Positions 44,334-54,155 are shown, counted from the stretch's first letter. The stretch is 64,000 nt of DNA from Hyphomonas sp. (GCA_016124495.1 WGNP01000016.1:18631-82630), one strand, 5' to 3'. Numbers and translations: made by a program. The notes: generated from the letters alone by a model not told the origin.

Positions 44334-45905
44334 CTATTCTGCAGCCAGGCGTTCAACCTCGGCCGCCGTCCATTTCAACACCGGCTTGCGGGCCGCGCGC
44401 GTCTCGTCCAGCCGCTTGGCGGGGGCGAGATAAGGCGCACTTTTTAGTGTCTCGTCGCCCTGTGCGGCCCGGCGGGCGATGGATTCCAGCGCATCGCAGA
44501 ACCGGTCAAGCTCGGCCTTGGACTCTGTCTCGGTCGGCTCAATCAGCATCGCCCCGTGCACGACGAGCGGGAAATACATCGTCATCGGATGATAGCCCTC
44601 GTCGATCAGAGCCTTGGCGATGTCGATCGTCTCGATCCCGTCCGCCGTGAAGGCATCGGAGAACAAGGCCTCGTGCATGCAGAAACCGTCAAAGGCGGGC
44701 GTCATCACGTGCTTGAGGCGGGCCTGCACATAGTTCGCGTTAAGCACAGCGTCCTCGGCCACCTGCTTGAGGCCATCCGCGCCGTGGCTCAGCATATATG
44801 TCAGCGCCCGGACGAACATGCCCATCTGGCCATGGAAGGCCACCATGCGGCCGAAGCTTTCGCTGGCGTCACCATCCACATGCTCGACGAGGCGGAAGAG
44901 GCCGTCCTCATCCTTCTTCACGAACGGCACTGGCGCGTAGGGCGCAAGCGCCCCGGAAAACACGGTCGGGCCGGAGCCGGGACCACCGCCGCCGTGCGGC
45001 GTGGAGAAGGTCTTGTGCAGGTTGATATGCATCGCATCGATACCGAGATCACCCGGGCGCACCCGGCCGACAATGGCGTTGAAGTTGGCGCCGTCACAAT
45101 AGAAATAGCCGCCCGCCTTGTGGATCAGGTCGGCGATATTCTTGATGTCGGTCTCGAACAGCCCGCAGGTATTCGGGTTGGTCAGCATGATCCCGGCGAT
45201 ATCGTCGGTGCGGGCCAGCTTGGATTTCAGGTCTTCCATGTCGACGCGGCCGCGCGCGTCAGCCCTGATCTCATCCACGACGAAGCCGCACTGCACGGCG
45301 GTGGCCGGATTTGTTCCGTGGGCGGATTCTGGAACAAGAACGCGCTTGCGGCTCTCGCCCTCACCGCGCGCGATCAGCGCCTGGCGGATCGCCAGCATAC
45401 CGCAGAGCTCGCCATGCGCGCCGGCCTTCGGGCTCATCGCCACCGACGGCATACCCGTCAGCGTCTTCAGCCAGGTCGCCAGCTCATCGATCAGCTCCAG
45501 CGCGCCCTGCACCGTCGCCTGCGGCTGTAGCGGATGGATATCCGCAAAGCCCGGCAGGCGCGCCATCTTCTCGTTGAGGCGCGGATTGTGCTTCATCGTG
45601 CATGAACCCAGCGGGAATAGGCCGAGATCGATGGCATAGTTGCGCTGCGACAGGCGCATGTAATGACGCACCGCCTGCGGCTCGGACAGGCCCGGCAGGC
45701 CCGTGTCGACCTTGCGCTTCACACCCCCGAGACGGTTCTTCGTGCCCTTCGGCTTTGGCAGGTCCACACCGGAGGTCTCGGGCGTGCCGATCTCGAACAG
45801 GAGATCCTCATGCTGAAGAAGCCCACGCGAACCGGACACGGTTTCGAACGTGGAGGTAAAGGCAGATGCTGGCACGGTAGGACGCCCCTGAGTATTCATG
45901 CCCAT
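44334..45905 (-). CDS. gcvPB: Glycine dehydrogenase (decarboxylating) subunit 2
   Basis: The PLP-binding subunit of the split P-protein of the glycine cleavage system. The 523-residue length is right. The PLP lysine is in DAMHINLHKTFSTPHGGGGPGSGP. Other conserved blocks are PLGSCTMKHNPRLNE, SPKAGAHGELCG, PESAHGTNPATA and NTCGLFE. Start ATG 45905 overlaps the gcvPA stop (TGATG) behind a strong AAGGAGA, so translation is coupled; an in-frame ATG at 45899 is also possible. Last gene of the gcvT-gcvH-gcvPA-gcvPB operon. Confidence 0.96.
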   Translation of the reverse strand: MGMNTQGRPTVPASAFTSTFETVSGSRGLLQHEDLLFEIGTPETSGVDLPKPKGTKNRLGGVKRKVDTGLPGLSEPQAVRHYMRLSQRNYAIDLGLFPLGSCTMKHNPRLNEKMARLPGFADIHPLQPQATVQGALELIDELATWLKTLTGMPSVAMSPKAGAHGELCGMLAIRQALIARGEGESRKRVLVPESAHGTNPATAVQCGFVVDEIRADARGRVDMEDLKSKLARTDDIAGIMLTNPNTCGLFETDIKNIADLIHKAGGYFYCDGANFNAIVGRVRPGDLGIDAMHINLHKTFSTPHGGGGPGSGPTVFSGALAPYAPVPFVKKDEDGLFRLVEHVDGDASESFGRMVAFHGQMGMFVRALTYMLSHGADGLKQVAEDAVLNANYVQARLKHVMTPAFDGFCMHEALFSDAFTADGIETIDIAKALIDEGYHPMTMYFPLVVHGAMLIEPTETESKAELDRFCDALESIARRAAQGDETLKSAPYLAPAKRLDETRAARKPVLKWTAAEVERLAAE

Positions 45906-47248
45906 CAGATGATCTCCTTCAATGCAGCCGCGTAGGCGGCAATATCTTCGGTTGTCGTACACTCCGTCGCGGCGACGAGAATGACATCCCCGAAATGATC
46001 CTTGGGGAAAAGGCGCGAAGCCCGCACACCGCCAACGACGCCCGCTTCGTCCAGCATCGCCAGCACCGCTTCGGCATCGATCGGTGTGCGGATCGCGAAC
46101 TCGTTAAAGAAACGCGGCGTCAGCACTTCCACACCCTGCAGCCCGCCGAGCGTATCAGCCAGTTCGCAAGCGGCCTCATGGTTAAGCTCCGCCAGTTCCT
46201 TCAGGCCTTTGCCGCCCAGCAGCGTCATATGCGACGTGAAGGCCAGCGCGCAGAGGCCCGAGTTCGTGCAGATGTTCGACGTCGCCTTATCGCGCCGGAT
46301 ATGCTGCTCACGCGTAGACAGCGTCAGCACGAATCCGCGCTTGCCATCGGCGTCCACCGTCTCGCCGCACAGGCGCCCCGGCATCTGGCGCACGAGCTTC
46401 TCCTTGCACGCAAACAGGCCCACATATGGCCCGCCGAAGTTCAGCCCGTTGCCGATGGACTGGCCTTCGCCCGCCGCAATATCTGCCCCCATCTCACCCG
46501 GCGGCGTGATAAGCCCAAGGCTCACCGCCTCGGTAAACACCGACACCAGCAGCGCGCCCTTGTCATGCGCACTTTTCGCAACGCCCGAGAGATCCGTTAC
46601 CGTGCCGAACACGTTGGGGCTCTGGCCAATCACGCAGGCGGTCTCTCCGTCCACGGATTTTGCCAGCTCGCCCTCGCCGTCGATGGCGACCGGCAGCTGC
46701 ACAACCGTCAGCCCCTGCGCCTCACACAGCAGCCGTGTCGCAGCCGCATAGTGCGGATGCAGGCCGCCCGACACGATCACCTTCTTCCGCTTCGTCACGC
46801 GCGCCGCCATCACGGCGGCCTCGGCGCAGGCGGTAGAGCCGTCATACATTGAGGCGTTGGCGACATCCATCGCGGTGAGCGCGGCCACCTGCGTCTGGAA
46901 TTCAAACAGCGTCTGAAGCGTGCCCTGCGCAATCTCCGGCTGGTAGGGCGTGTAGGTCGTCAGGAATTCCGAGCGCTGAATGATCATGTCGACCGTTGCT
47001 GGCACATGATGCTTGTAGGCGCCGGCGCCGACAAAGAACGGGCCCGACGAAGCGGAGCGATTCTTCGCCGCCAGCTTCGTCATGTGCCGCTCCACGGCGA
47101 GTTCGCCCTGATGGTCCGGCAGGCCGGCAATCTTGGCATTCAGGCGCGCGGCCTTCGGAACATCCGAATAGAAATCATCGGCGGACCTGGCGCCAATCGT
47201 GGCGAGCATGCTCGCGCGGTCTTCAGGGGTCAGCGGGAGGTAACGCAT
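45905..47248 (-). CDS. gcvPA: Glycine dehydrogenase (decarboxylating) subunit 1
   Basis: N-terminal-half subunit of the split P-protein, 447 residues. The family opening is [19 protein letters not shown], followed by [59 protein letters not shown] and [13 protein letters not shown]. Together with gcvPB it forms the heterotetrameric enzyme that decarboxylates glycine and passes the aminomethyl group to lipoyl-GcvH. Lies six bases after gcvH and overlaps gcvPB. Confidence 0.96.
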   Translation of the reverse strand: MRYLPLTPEDRASMLATIGARSADDFYSDVPKAARLNAKIAGLPDHQGELAVERHMTKLAAKNRSASSGPFFVGAGAYKHHVPATVDMIIQRSEFLTTYTPYQPEIAQGTLQTLFEFQTQVAALTAMDVANASMYDGSTACAEAAVMAARVTKRKKVIVSGGLHPHYAAATRLLCEAQGLTVVQLPVAIDGEGELAKSVDGETACVIGQSPNVFGTVTDLSGVAKSAHDKGALLVSVFTEAVSLGLITPPGEMGADIAAGEGQSIGNGLNFGGPYVGLFACKEKLVRQMPGRLCGETVDADGKRGFVLTLSTREQHIRRDKATSNICTNSGLCALAFTSHMTLLGGKGLKELAELNHEAACELADTLGGLQGVEVLTPRFFNEFAIRTPIDAEAVLAMLDEAGVVGGVRASRLFPKDHFGDVILVAATECTTTEDIAAYAAALKEII

Positions 47249-47254
47249 CTTGTC

Positions 47255-47626
47255 TCAGAGCCCTTCGCAAAAGACCGCGTAGGCCGCTTCATCCATCAGG
47301 CCCGACAGCTCGTCTGCATCCGCCAGCTTCACGCGCACGAACCACGCATCGCCCTCGGCGGCCTCGTTGACCTTTTCCGGAGCGTCCGACAGCGCGCTGT
47401 TGACCTCCATCACGGAACCCGACACCGGCGCGTACACGTCGGAGGCCGCCTTCACGCTCTCGACCACCGCGAAGTCATCGCCGCGCGCAAACTTCGCGCC
47501 GGTCTCCGGCAGTTCCACATAGACGACATCGCCCAGCTGGCCTGCGGCATAAGACGTGATACCCACCGTGCCGGTGTCGCCGTCAACGCGGATCCATTCA
47601 TGGTCCTTGGTGTAGTAAGTGGTCAT
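47255..47626 (-). CDS. gcvH: Glycine cleavage system H protein
   Basis: The 123-residue lipoyl carrier that shuttles the aminomethyl arm between P, T and L proteins. The lipoylated lysine is Lys 59 in the motif [19 protein letters not shown], and the opening [10 protein letters not shown] is typical. The spacing of 21 bases to gcvT and six bases to gcvPA shows one operon. AGGAG upstream of the ATG. Confidence 0.97.
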   Translation of the reverse strand: MTTYYTKDHEWIRVDGDTGTVGITSYAAGQLGDVVYVELPETGAKFARGDDFAVVESVKAASDVYAPVSGSVMEVNSALSDAPEKVNEAAEGDAWFVRVKLADADELSGLMDEAAYAVFCEGL

Positions 47627-47647
47627 CAGGGTTTCTCCTTGAATGGG

Positions 47648-48805
47648 CTAACGTTTGTAACGGGCGGGAATAAAAGGCAGGCTGGCGATCTCGGCGGGGC
47701 GGGCCTTGCCGCGAACCATCAGGTCAATCTTCGTGCCGGGCGCCGCATGCGCAGCGGCCACATAGCCCATCGTCACGGGCGCATCGATGCTCGGCCCGAA
47801 GCCGCCGGACGTCACCACGCCCACCGCCTCGCCACCCACGAAAATCTCGGTGCCCTCTCGCGCTGGCGCCCGCTCCAGCGGGCGGATGCCGACGCGCCTG
47901 CGGGCGGGGCCGTCCTTCAGCTCTTGGAGGATACGCGCGGCGCCGGGGAAATCGCCCGCAACGCGGCGGCGCCTCTGGATGACCCAGGAAAGGTCCGCCT
48001 CGACCGGCGAAATGTCCGGCGCAAGATCATGCCCATAGAGGCAGAGCCCCGCTTCCAGCCGCAGCGAATCGCGCGCGCCAAGACCGATAGGCCGCACGCG
48101 GGGATCATCCAGCAACAGCGCGGCAAGTTCCGTTCCCTCCGATGCGCGGCCCAAGACTTCAAACCCGTCCTCGCCGGTATATCCGCAGCGCGACACCACA
48201 AACGTCTCGCCGTTCAGCTCCAGCCGACGGCATTCCATGAATTTCAGCGCCGCACACTCCGGAAAATGGGCCGACAGCACATTCTCCGCCTTTGGCCCCT
48301 GAAGGGCCAGCAGCACGCCATTATCCGCACGCGTCAGCACGGCCTTACCCGCCAGCGCGCTTTCGAATATGCCCCAATCCTGCTCCTTCATCGCGCCATT
48401 GACGACGATATAAAGCTCGCCCTGGCGATCCTCCTCATACGGACGGGTGATGATCAGGTCATCGAGGACCCCGCCATCGGCGTTTAGCAACACCGTAAGC
48501 CGCGCCTGCCCCGGCTTCAGCCCCTTGATGTCGGACGGCACCAGCGTCTCGATCAGCGCCGAAATCTCCTCATGCGCCGCCGCATCGCGCCGCATGCCAG
48601 AGGCGAGCGTCAGGAAGCTTGGCCCCATATGGCTCACGTCGAACAGCCCGGCCTCGCTCCGCGTCCAGAGGTGCTCCTCCTTCACACCGTCCGGAAACTG
48701 TACGGGCATCTCGTAGCCCGCGAACGGCACGAGCTTCGCGCCATACTCCACATGCAGCGGGTGGAGCGCGGTGCGCCGCAGAGTCTCAGTCGTCGTGTCA
48801 GCCAT
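47648..48805 (-). CDS. gcvT: Aminomethyltransferase (glycine cleavage system T protein)
   Basis: A 385-residue tetrahydrofolate-dependent enzyme that releases ammonia from the aminomethyl-lipoyl arm and makes 5,10-methylene-THF. Characteristic segments are LHVEYGAKLVPFAGYEMPVQFPDG (N-terminal, the folate-site aromatics), GLFDVSHMG, ALQGPKAENVL, SRCGYTGEDGFEV and LGARDSLRLEAGLCLYG. First gene of the operon, preceded by a tandem glycine riboswitch at about 48866-49040, which couples expression to glycine excess. Confidence 0.96.
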   Translation of the reverse strand: MADTTTETLRRTALHPLHVEYGAKLVPFAGYEMPVQFPDGVKEEHLWTRSEAGLFDVSHMGPSFLTLASGMRRDAAAHEEISALIETLVPSDIKGLKPGQARLTVLLNADGGVLDDLIITRPYEEDRQGELYIVVNGAMKEQDWGIFESALAGKAVLTRADNGVLLALQGPKAENVLSAHFPECAALKFMECRRLELNGETFVVSRCGYTGEDGFEVLGRASEGTELAALLLDDPRVRPIGLGARDSLRLEAGLCLYGHDLAPDISPVEADLSWVIQRRRRVAGDFPGAARILQELKDGPARRRVGIRPLERAPAREGTEIFVGGEAVGVVTSGGFGPSIDAPVTMGYVAAAHAAPGTKIDLMVRGKARPAEIASLPFIPARYKR

Positions 48806-48865
48806 AGCGCCATCCCCATAAGCAGACGGTTGCAGCCAAGCTGCACGTTCGTCGCCCCCGCTGTC

Positions 48866-49040
48866 CTTGGCGCCTGAGAGATTCCGCCGGTTGGTAACCG
48901 GCTTGCTCCTTCGGCGAGGCCCTCTAGAGGCCTCTTTCCAGCGTTTTGATTCTCTTCCGGCCCTTTTGCCTGAGCGATTCCGGGGCGGTTGCGCCTTCGG
49001 CGGCGGCTACCGAATGCCGCTCTCTCCCGGAAGAGAATTC
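48866..49040 (-). promoter_or_regulatory. Tandem glycine riboswitch
   Basis: On the minus strand, between 49040 and 48866, two copies of the glycine aptamer core occur in tandem. Each carries the sequence CTCAGGC following GGAATC (GGAATCGCTCAGGCAAAAGG near 48961-48980 and GGAATCTCTCAGGCGCCAAGG near 48867-48888). The first aptamer is closed by a stem whose arms read CTCTTCCGG (about 49023-49037) and CCGGAAGAG (48951-48960). A linker of roughly 15-20 bases separates the two. Its position 60 bases ahead of gcvT matches the known ON switch that turns on the glycine cleavage operon when glycine is abundant. Confidence 0.9.
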
Positions 49041-49089
49041 ATGAACGCCAGCTATCCCGGATTCTCCGGGGCTGCAAGGGCGCGGCGGG

Positions 49090-49720
49090 TCAAACTTCCC
49101 TGAACGCCCCGGCTGCATAAGACATGAGCGTTGCCATCGCGGTGCGCAGCGGAAACGGGCCGTAGCTTATGCGCCGCACGCCGGCCGGGCCATCACGTTG
49201 ACAGGCAACGGGCTCGCCGCGCAGACTTGCCGGATCGATTCAATGTCGCGCAGCCCCGACACGAAGAAGCTGCTCGCCCCTGCCTCGGCACAGGCCCTGC
49301 CACACGCAATCACATCCGCGATCTTTGTGCCGTGCGTCTCCGGCTCCGCCGCAGGCAGATGTCCGTGCGCGCTTTGATCCAGAAACCTGGCAGCACCGCA
49401 TCTGCCGCCGCGCGCGCAGCCTTGAGCCAGCCCACCACGTCTTCATCCGGGCGAAGGCCTTCGCCGTCGCCCGCCGGATAGCCATCCTCAAGGTAGATGC
49501 CGGCCGCCACCAGCCGCCCCACGTTTCCGGCCATGCCGTCTGCGGTTGCCGCATATCCGGCTTCAAAATCCACCGAAACCGGCAGATCGCCGGACGCAAC
49601 AATCCGCGCTGCATGCGCGAGCACGACATCCAACGGCACCGTCTCGCCATCCCCGAACCCCAGCGCGCCACCTGAGTGCAGGCTGCTGAACTGTTTGAGT
49701 TTTTCGGTTTGCATACGCAT
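49090..49720 (-). pseudogene. Decayed isocitrate lyase/PEP mutase family gene
   Basis: On the minus strand the start MQTEKLKQFSSLHSGG is that of PEP phosphonomutase-like proteins. The next expected 30-35 residues (the WD-x-GSA substrate loop) are deleted and the sequence jumps to ALGFGDGETVPLD, followed by LPVSVDFEAGY and GIYLEDGYPAGDGEG. After WIKARTDICL the frame fails near 49375 and resumes one base over with ETHGTKIADVIACGRACAEAGASSFFVSGL. It shifts again at the end to GVRRISYGPFPLRTAMATLMSYAAGAF, stopping at 49090. An internal deletion and two frameshifts make it non-functional. The original was about 260 residues. Confidence 0.85.
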
Positions 49721-49786
49721 CGCCCGCTCCTGTTCCCAGACCTCTTATGCCTAGCCGGAGTTTCCCGGCGACCCGATTCCTGCGCG

Positions 49787-50917
49787 TTACATCCCCGCCG
49801 GTTTCGCCCCCCCGAACCAGCTCTGCACCACGCCCCAGGCGCTGCGCGACCCCGCCAGCGCCTTCTCCGTCGCCCGCGAGGCATGCGAGGTCAGTCCGCC
49901 AACGCGTTTCAAAAGGTCACCGATCACTGACACCGATTCCTGCTTCACTTCCCGCAGCGCTTCGGCCGAAATCGCCGTGACCTGCCCCGCCGACCAGCCC
50001 CTGAAGCTGCGACAGCGCCGCTTGGCGAGATAGCCGAGCTTCAGCGTCATCATCGCATTGATGCCGCCGTCCATCACCGGCCCGGCGATCAGCCCGCCCA
50101 TTCGGCCCAGCAGCCCGCCGATCACGTCCCCGGTTATCTCGCTGACATCCTCCAGCGCCCGCGAGGCCACCACAATGGCGGCCACATCCCGCAGGATGCG
50201 CAGGCTGCCCATCAGGTGCGGCCTGCCGAAGTAGATGCGCGACACGCGCGCCACCAGATTGGCGTTGCGCCACAGCACGATAAACGCATCCAGCGTGCCG
50301 TTCATCGACACCGCTGTCGCGACGCCCACGCCGACCGCCTCGGCATGGATGATCGCCTCAGCGCGCCTGTCGAGTGGCCCCAGCAGTGACTCGATCTGCG
50401 TGCGCTCAAAGACTTCGAGCTCCAGCGACAGAGCCAGCGCCTCTGCCGGCGACGCCTTGCCCGTCCGCGCCAGCAGGCCGCGCGCCTTGGCGATGCCCTG
50501 CTCGATCGCCGGGCGCTCGCCTTGCGTCAGCGGATTGGCCTGCAGCATTTTCAGGTACCGGACATCATACCGGATGCGCGCCGCCAGCGCTTCAGGCTGC
50601 GGCGCCTTCGCACCAAAGAGGATGGTGGGGGGCTTCGCCGCCACCGGCATCGACAGGAACGCCGCAAGCGGGCGCCCCACCAGCACGGCCAGCAATCCCG
50701 CCAGCACGGCGACATAAGCATAGCCCAGCACCGGATGCACTTCGTCAAGCAACCGGTAGAACAGGAAGCCCTGACCGATCACCACCAGAAACGTGACCAC
50801 GATCAGCGCCGACACCGACCACTTCACCACCCGCCAGCCCTGCGCCCATTGCGCCGCCAGCTCCCACTGCGCCCCGTCCTTCACCGGCGCAGCCGGCACC
50901 GCAATCGCCTTGGCCAT
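49787..50917 (-). CDS. YcjF/DUF697 family membrane protein (TIGR01620-like)
   Basis: A 376-residue protein. Two N-terminal helices (VVKWSVSALIVVTFLVVIGQGFLFY and YAYVAVLAGLLAVLVGRPL) precede a long helical domain. Its C-terminal DUF697-like part contains EAIIHAEAVGVGVATAVSMNGTLDAFIVLWRNANLVARVSRIYFGRP and GRMGGLIAGPVMDGGINAMMTLKLGYLAKRRCRSF. This fits the YcjF family, which usually pairs with the GTPase YcjX. No ycjX gene is present in the window. Length matches family members. Role linked in other species to envelope stress; not demonstrated here. Confidence 0.82.
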   Translation of the reverse strand: MAKAIAVPAAPVKDGAQWELAAQWAQGWRVVKWSVSALIVVTFLVVIGQGFLFYRLLDEVHPVLGYAYVAVLAGLLAVLVGRPLAAFLSMPVAAKPPTILFGAKAPQPEALAARIRYDVRYLKMLQANPLTQGERPAIEQGIAKARGLLARTGKASPAEALALSLELEVFERTQIESLLGPLDRRAEAIIHAEAVGVGVATAVSMNGTLDAFIVLWRNANLVARVSRIYFGRPHLMGSLRILRDVAAIVVASRALEDVSEITGDVIGGLLGRMGGLIAGPVMDGGINAMMTLKLGYLAKRRCRSFRGWSAGQVTAISAEALREVKQESVSVIGDLLKRVGGLTSHASRATEKALAGSRSAWGVVQSWFGGAKPAGM

Positions 50918-51104
50918 GGCACATCTCCTTTAAGTGCGGGTCGTCCGCCCCTCTTCAGGTGGGAAGATGGCGGCGCCGAGGCAACCAGCGAACTGGCGCC
51001 CGCGTCGGATCGAAACCGCCCGGGCTTGTGGAGTGAACCAACGACCTGACAGGGAGACCTGGTCCTCTTGCCCCCGGCACACGAGGTTCGGGCAGTGCCG
51101 CTAC

Positions 51105-51785
51105 CTAAGTCCCCTCGACGGAACCGTCTTTCAGCGTGACACGCCGGGTGCAGCGCGCGGCGACCTGCTCGTCGTGCGTGCAGATGAGGAAAGTCGCCTT
51201 GTCCTCCCGGTTCACTTCGCGCATCAGGTCGAGAACTTGCTCAGCCGCAACCCGATCGAGGCTTCCCGTCGGTTCGTCGGCAAGTATCAGTTCGGGTTTG
51301 TTCATCAGCGCTCGCGCGATGGCGACGCGCTGCTTCTGCCCGCCCGAAAGCCGGGTCGCTTGAAAATCCATGCGGTCAGCCAGGCCAACCCGCGCGAGCA
51401 GTTCTCGCGCTCTGCGGCGCATGGCGGGGCTGATGGCGCCCGCGGGCGCAGCAGCCGGGAAGGCCACATTCTCGATGGCTGTGAAATCGGGTAGCAGGTG
51501 GTGGAACTGGAAAATGAAACCGAGCCGCCGGTTGCGAAACTGTGCGCGCTCCAGATCGGGTAGTCCCTCCACGCGTTGGCCCGCGATAGAAACTGTCCCC
51601 GCGGTCGGTTTGAGCAGCAGTCCGACGATGGAAAGTAGTGTCGACTTCCCCGATCCGGAGGCACCCAGCAACGCGGCCAGTTCGCCGTGCTCCAGGGTGA
51701 GGTCGACGCCCTTCAGCACTTCGGTCAGCTCGTCGCCATTGCGAAACGTCATGCCGATCCCGCGCGCCTCGAGAAGCGCGCTCAT
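51105..51785 (-). CDS. ABC transporter ATP-binding protein (LolD/DevA-like)
   Basis: A 226-residue nucleotide-binding subunit. Walker A is GASGSGKST (about residues 41-49), the signature is LSGGQKQRVAIARAL, Walker B is LILADEPTGSLD, and the H-loop is CTHDEQ. The sequence around QFHHLLPDFTAIENVAFP places it in the MacB/LolD/DevA group, which energises substrate extrusion or lipoprotein release with FtsX-type permeases. It overlaps the permease gene by 4 bases (ATGA) and is the last gene of the adaptor-permease-ATPase operon. Confidence 0.93.
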   Translation of the reverse strand: MSALLEARGIGMTFRNGDELTEVLKGVDLTLEHGELAALLGASGSGKSTLLSIVGLLLKPTAGTVSIAGQRVEGLPDLERAQFRNRRLGFIFQFHHLLPDFTAIENVAFPAAAPAGAISPAMRRRARELLARVGLADRMDFQATRLSGGQKQRVAIARALMNKPELILADEPTGSLDRVAAEQVLDLMREVNREDKATFLICTHDEQVAARCTRRVTLKDGSVEGT

Positions 51786-52987
51786 TGCTGGATGGCCTCC
51801 AGCGGGTCCAGCCGCGCGGCCGACCCGGCAGGGATGACCGAAGCCAGGACGGCGCCAATCGTCGTCAGCAGGAAGACGGCGACGTATCCGCCTTCGCGCG
51901 GCGCAATCGGAAGCGCCATGGTTCCATCCGGCTTGGCAATCGTCGCCAGCCAGGAGCAGAGGGCAAACCCGCTGGCACAGCCGATCCCGGCGCCCACCAT
52001 TCCGATCAGCAAACCTTGCAGCACGAACACGGCAGCGATGAACGAGCCGGATACGCCGAACGCGCGCATGATCCCGATCTCACCGCGCCGGCGATTGGCA
52101 GACAGGCTGAGGGCGCTGGCGATGCCGATGAGGACCGATATCAGCGAGAAGGCCTGGATCAGCGTGCCGGTCTGCGACTGCGCATCGAGAGCGCCTTCGA
52201 GACTGGCGTTTTTCTGCTGCCAGGATGTTGCGCGAAGTCCCGTCGCCTCATGCAGGAAAGCCGCAACTTCCCGGGCGGCGCCAGGCTCGTAGAGCTTGAC
52301 CTCGATGTTCGTGATGCCCTCGGGCAGCAGGAAGAGAGGACGTGCTGTCTGAATAGAGAGATAGGCAACCCGCTCATCAAGGCTTTGCAGGCCTGTCTGG
52401 AAAACACCGCGGACGATCAGCAGCCTCTCAACGCCGCGATCTGTCCTCAGGAGCACGGGCTGACCCGCTGAAAGGCCGAGGTTTTCTGCCAGCCTCGAAC
52501 CAATGAGGATACCATCCGCACCAAGGCTGGCATCACCGCTGATGATCTCTGTACTGATCGATGCAATCGCGTCTATATTGGCAGGTTCCAGGGCTGTGAC
52601 CGCAACCGGCGAAACCGCTTCGCCCTTGACCAGGAATGCACTGCCGGAAATCTGCGGGCTGATGGCCGACACAGCCGGATGGCTGCGCAGCAGGGAGACC
52701 GTCGATGTCCATGCCCGAATTTGCCGGCGCTGAAACGTCGAGATAATCGCCACCGGGGCCAACTCGGCATCCGGACCCGGGAGGACGCGTGCAATCCGGG
52801 TTTCCGGCTCAAGGGTAATGTGGGCGCTGTTGGCCGTCACATCATCGGTCAGACGGATGGCCAGCCCCCCGATCAGGGCCGTGATAAAAACAAAAGCCAT
52901 AACCCCTAGCGCGACACCCGATATCAGAAGGGCCGTCTGGGCGGGATTGGAAAACAGGTAGCGGCGGGCGACCGTGAAGGCGAACAT
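51782..52987 (-). CDS. FtsX/MacB-type ABC transporter permease
   Basis: A 401-residue permease with one N-terminal helix (TALLISGVALGVMAFVFITALIG), a large periplasmic MacB-like domain (about residues 45-250) and three C-terminal helices ending with RLDPLEAIQQ. The order and the final 'DPLEAI' are typical of MacB_PCD/FtsX permeases. The start at MFAFTVARRYLFSNP is chosen over an upstream ATG since it begins with the conserved R-Y-L cytoplasmic opening and lies four bases after the adaptor stop. Substrate unknown. Confidence 0.9.
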   Translation of the reverse strand: MFAFTVARRYLFSNPAQTALLISGVALGVMAFVFITALIGGLAIRLTDDVTANSAHITLEPETRIARVLPGPDAELAPVAIISTFQRRQIRAWTSTVSLLRSHPAVSAISPQISGSAFLVKGEAVSPVAVTALEPANIDAIASISTEIISGDASLGADGILIGSRLAENLGLSAGQPVLLRTDRGVERLLIVRGVFQTGLQSLDERVAYLSIQTARPLFLLPEGITNIEVKLYEPGAAREVAAFLHEATGLRATSWQQKNASLEGALDAQSQTGTLIQAFSLISVLIGIASALSLSANRRRGEIGIMRAFGVSGSFIAAVFVLQGLLIGMVGAGIGCASGFALCSWLATIAKPDGTMALPIAPREGGYVAVFLLTTIGAVLASVIPAGSAARLDPLEAIQQ

Positions 52988-52991
52988 GGGC

Positions 52992-54155
52992 TCAAGGTCC
53001 CTGCGTCGGCGCCGGCGGCAACACGCGCTCACGCACCCGGGCAGACGGGCTGGTTTCAGCCGGCGTGAGCACTACCCGGTCTGCGCCGGTCAGGCCGCTT
53101 TCAACGATTGCATTCAGCGACGGCCAATCCGAAATCTGCACAGCGCGGATCTGGACGCGTCCCTCCCGGCCTACCACGTAGACCTTCGGCTGCGTCGCCG
53201 CATCGAGGACGGCCTGGCGCGGCACCGAGATTCCGGCCTCCAGGACATCAACAACGATCGTGATATCCACGGACCGGCCCAGGGGGAGGTCCATGGCTTC
53301 ATTCGGGACGAACTTGACGAGACGTCCGCCAGTGGCCGCATCCACCCGCGGAGAAATCTCGTGCAGCCGAGCCTGGAACACCTGGTCCGAGCCCGACAGG
53401 GCAGCGCGTGCGGACATGCCGGGCTGCAGGGCATCGGCATAGGCTTCATCGACATCGGCCTGAAGTTCGATGCGTCCTACCGAGCTCAACTGGAAGAGGG
53501 TCGTCTCCGCCGAAATGACCTGCCCATTATCAATCGGCCGTACAAGGACGATCCCAGCCATCGGCGCCCGGATTGTGAACTCGTTGTTCCGGGCGGCTAT
53601 GGACGCCCTTTCGGCCGTCGCCGCTTCCAGGTCCGCCTCGGCCACCTGAAGGACGGCGCGCGCCTCATCAAGCGCAGCTTGCGAGGCTACTCCCCGGTCC
53701 GCAAGTGTACGGGTCCGGTTGAAGACCAGCTTCGCCCGGTTTACTTCGGCCTTCGCCGCACGTTCGCGCGCGATAAAGGCCTCTGCCTCCGCCCGCTCAG
53801 ACGAGGAGCGGATGGTCGCCAGCGCATCGCCGGCCTCTACGCGGTCTCCATCGTCGCGGAATACATCGACAACCTGACCGGGGTTTGGTGACCTTACATC
53901 GACAAGATGCTCCGGGCGTACACGGCCCACAACGGAAAGTGTCTTCTCCATCAGGCGGGGCTCAACCTGCAGGACGGACACTTCCGGCGGTCGCGTGAAC
54001 CACCAGGCCGTCAGACCGGCAAACGCCGAACCAAGGACAGCGCCCGCCAGCCAGCGTTGCCGTCGCTTCTGCGCCGCAAGCGCATCGCTCGCCGGTTCAA
54101 ATGGGCCGGTTACCGGCAGCAATACCGGCTTTTCGGAGCCCGCTTCGTCCGTCAT
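52992..54155 (-). CDS. Membrane fusion adaptor of ABC exporter (DevB/HlyD-like)
   Basis: A 387-residue periplasmic adaptor. One N-terminal membrane anchor (about residues 35-55: RWLAGAVLGSAFAGLTAWWF) is followed by a barrel-sandwich domain (EKTLSVVGRVRPEHLVDVRSPNPGQV), an alpha-hairpin (SERAEAEAFIARERAAKAEVNRAK, then ADRGVASQAALDEARAVLQVAEADLE) and the second lipoyl half with FTIRAPMAGIVLVRPIDNGQV. With the downstream permease and ATPase it makes a DevBCA/MacAB-like tripartite exporter. The outer-membrane channel is not encoded here. First gene of the operon; its promoter lies in the 344-base gap up to argS. Confidence 0.9.
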   Translation of the reverse strand: MTDEAGSEKPVLLPVTGPFEPASDALAAQKRRQRWLAGAVLGSAFAGLTAWWFTRPPEVSVLQVEPRLMEKTLSVVGRVRPEHLVDVRSPNPGQVVDVFRDDGDRVEAGDALATIRSSSERAEAEAFIARERAAKAEVNRAKLVFNRTRTLADRGVASQAALDEARAVLQVAEADLEAATAERASIAARNNEFTIRAPMAGIVLVRPIDNGQVISAETTLFQLSSVGRIELQADVDEAYADALQPGMSARAALSGSDQVFQARLHEISPRVDAATGGRLVKFVPNEAMDLPLGRSVDITIVVDVLEAGISVPRQAVLDAATQPKVYVVGREGRVQIRAVQISDWPSLNAIVESGLTGADRVVLTPAETSPSARVRERVLPPAPTQGP

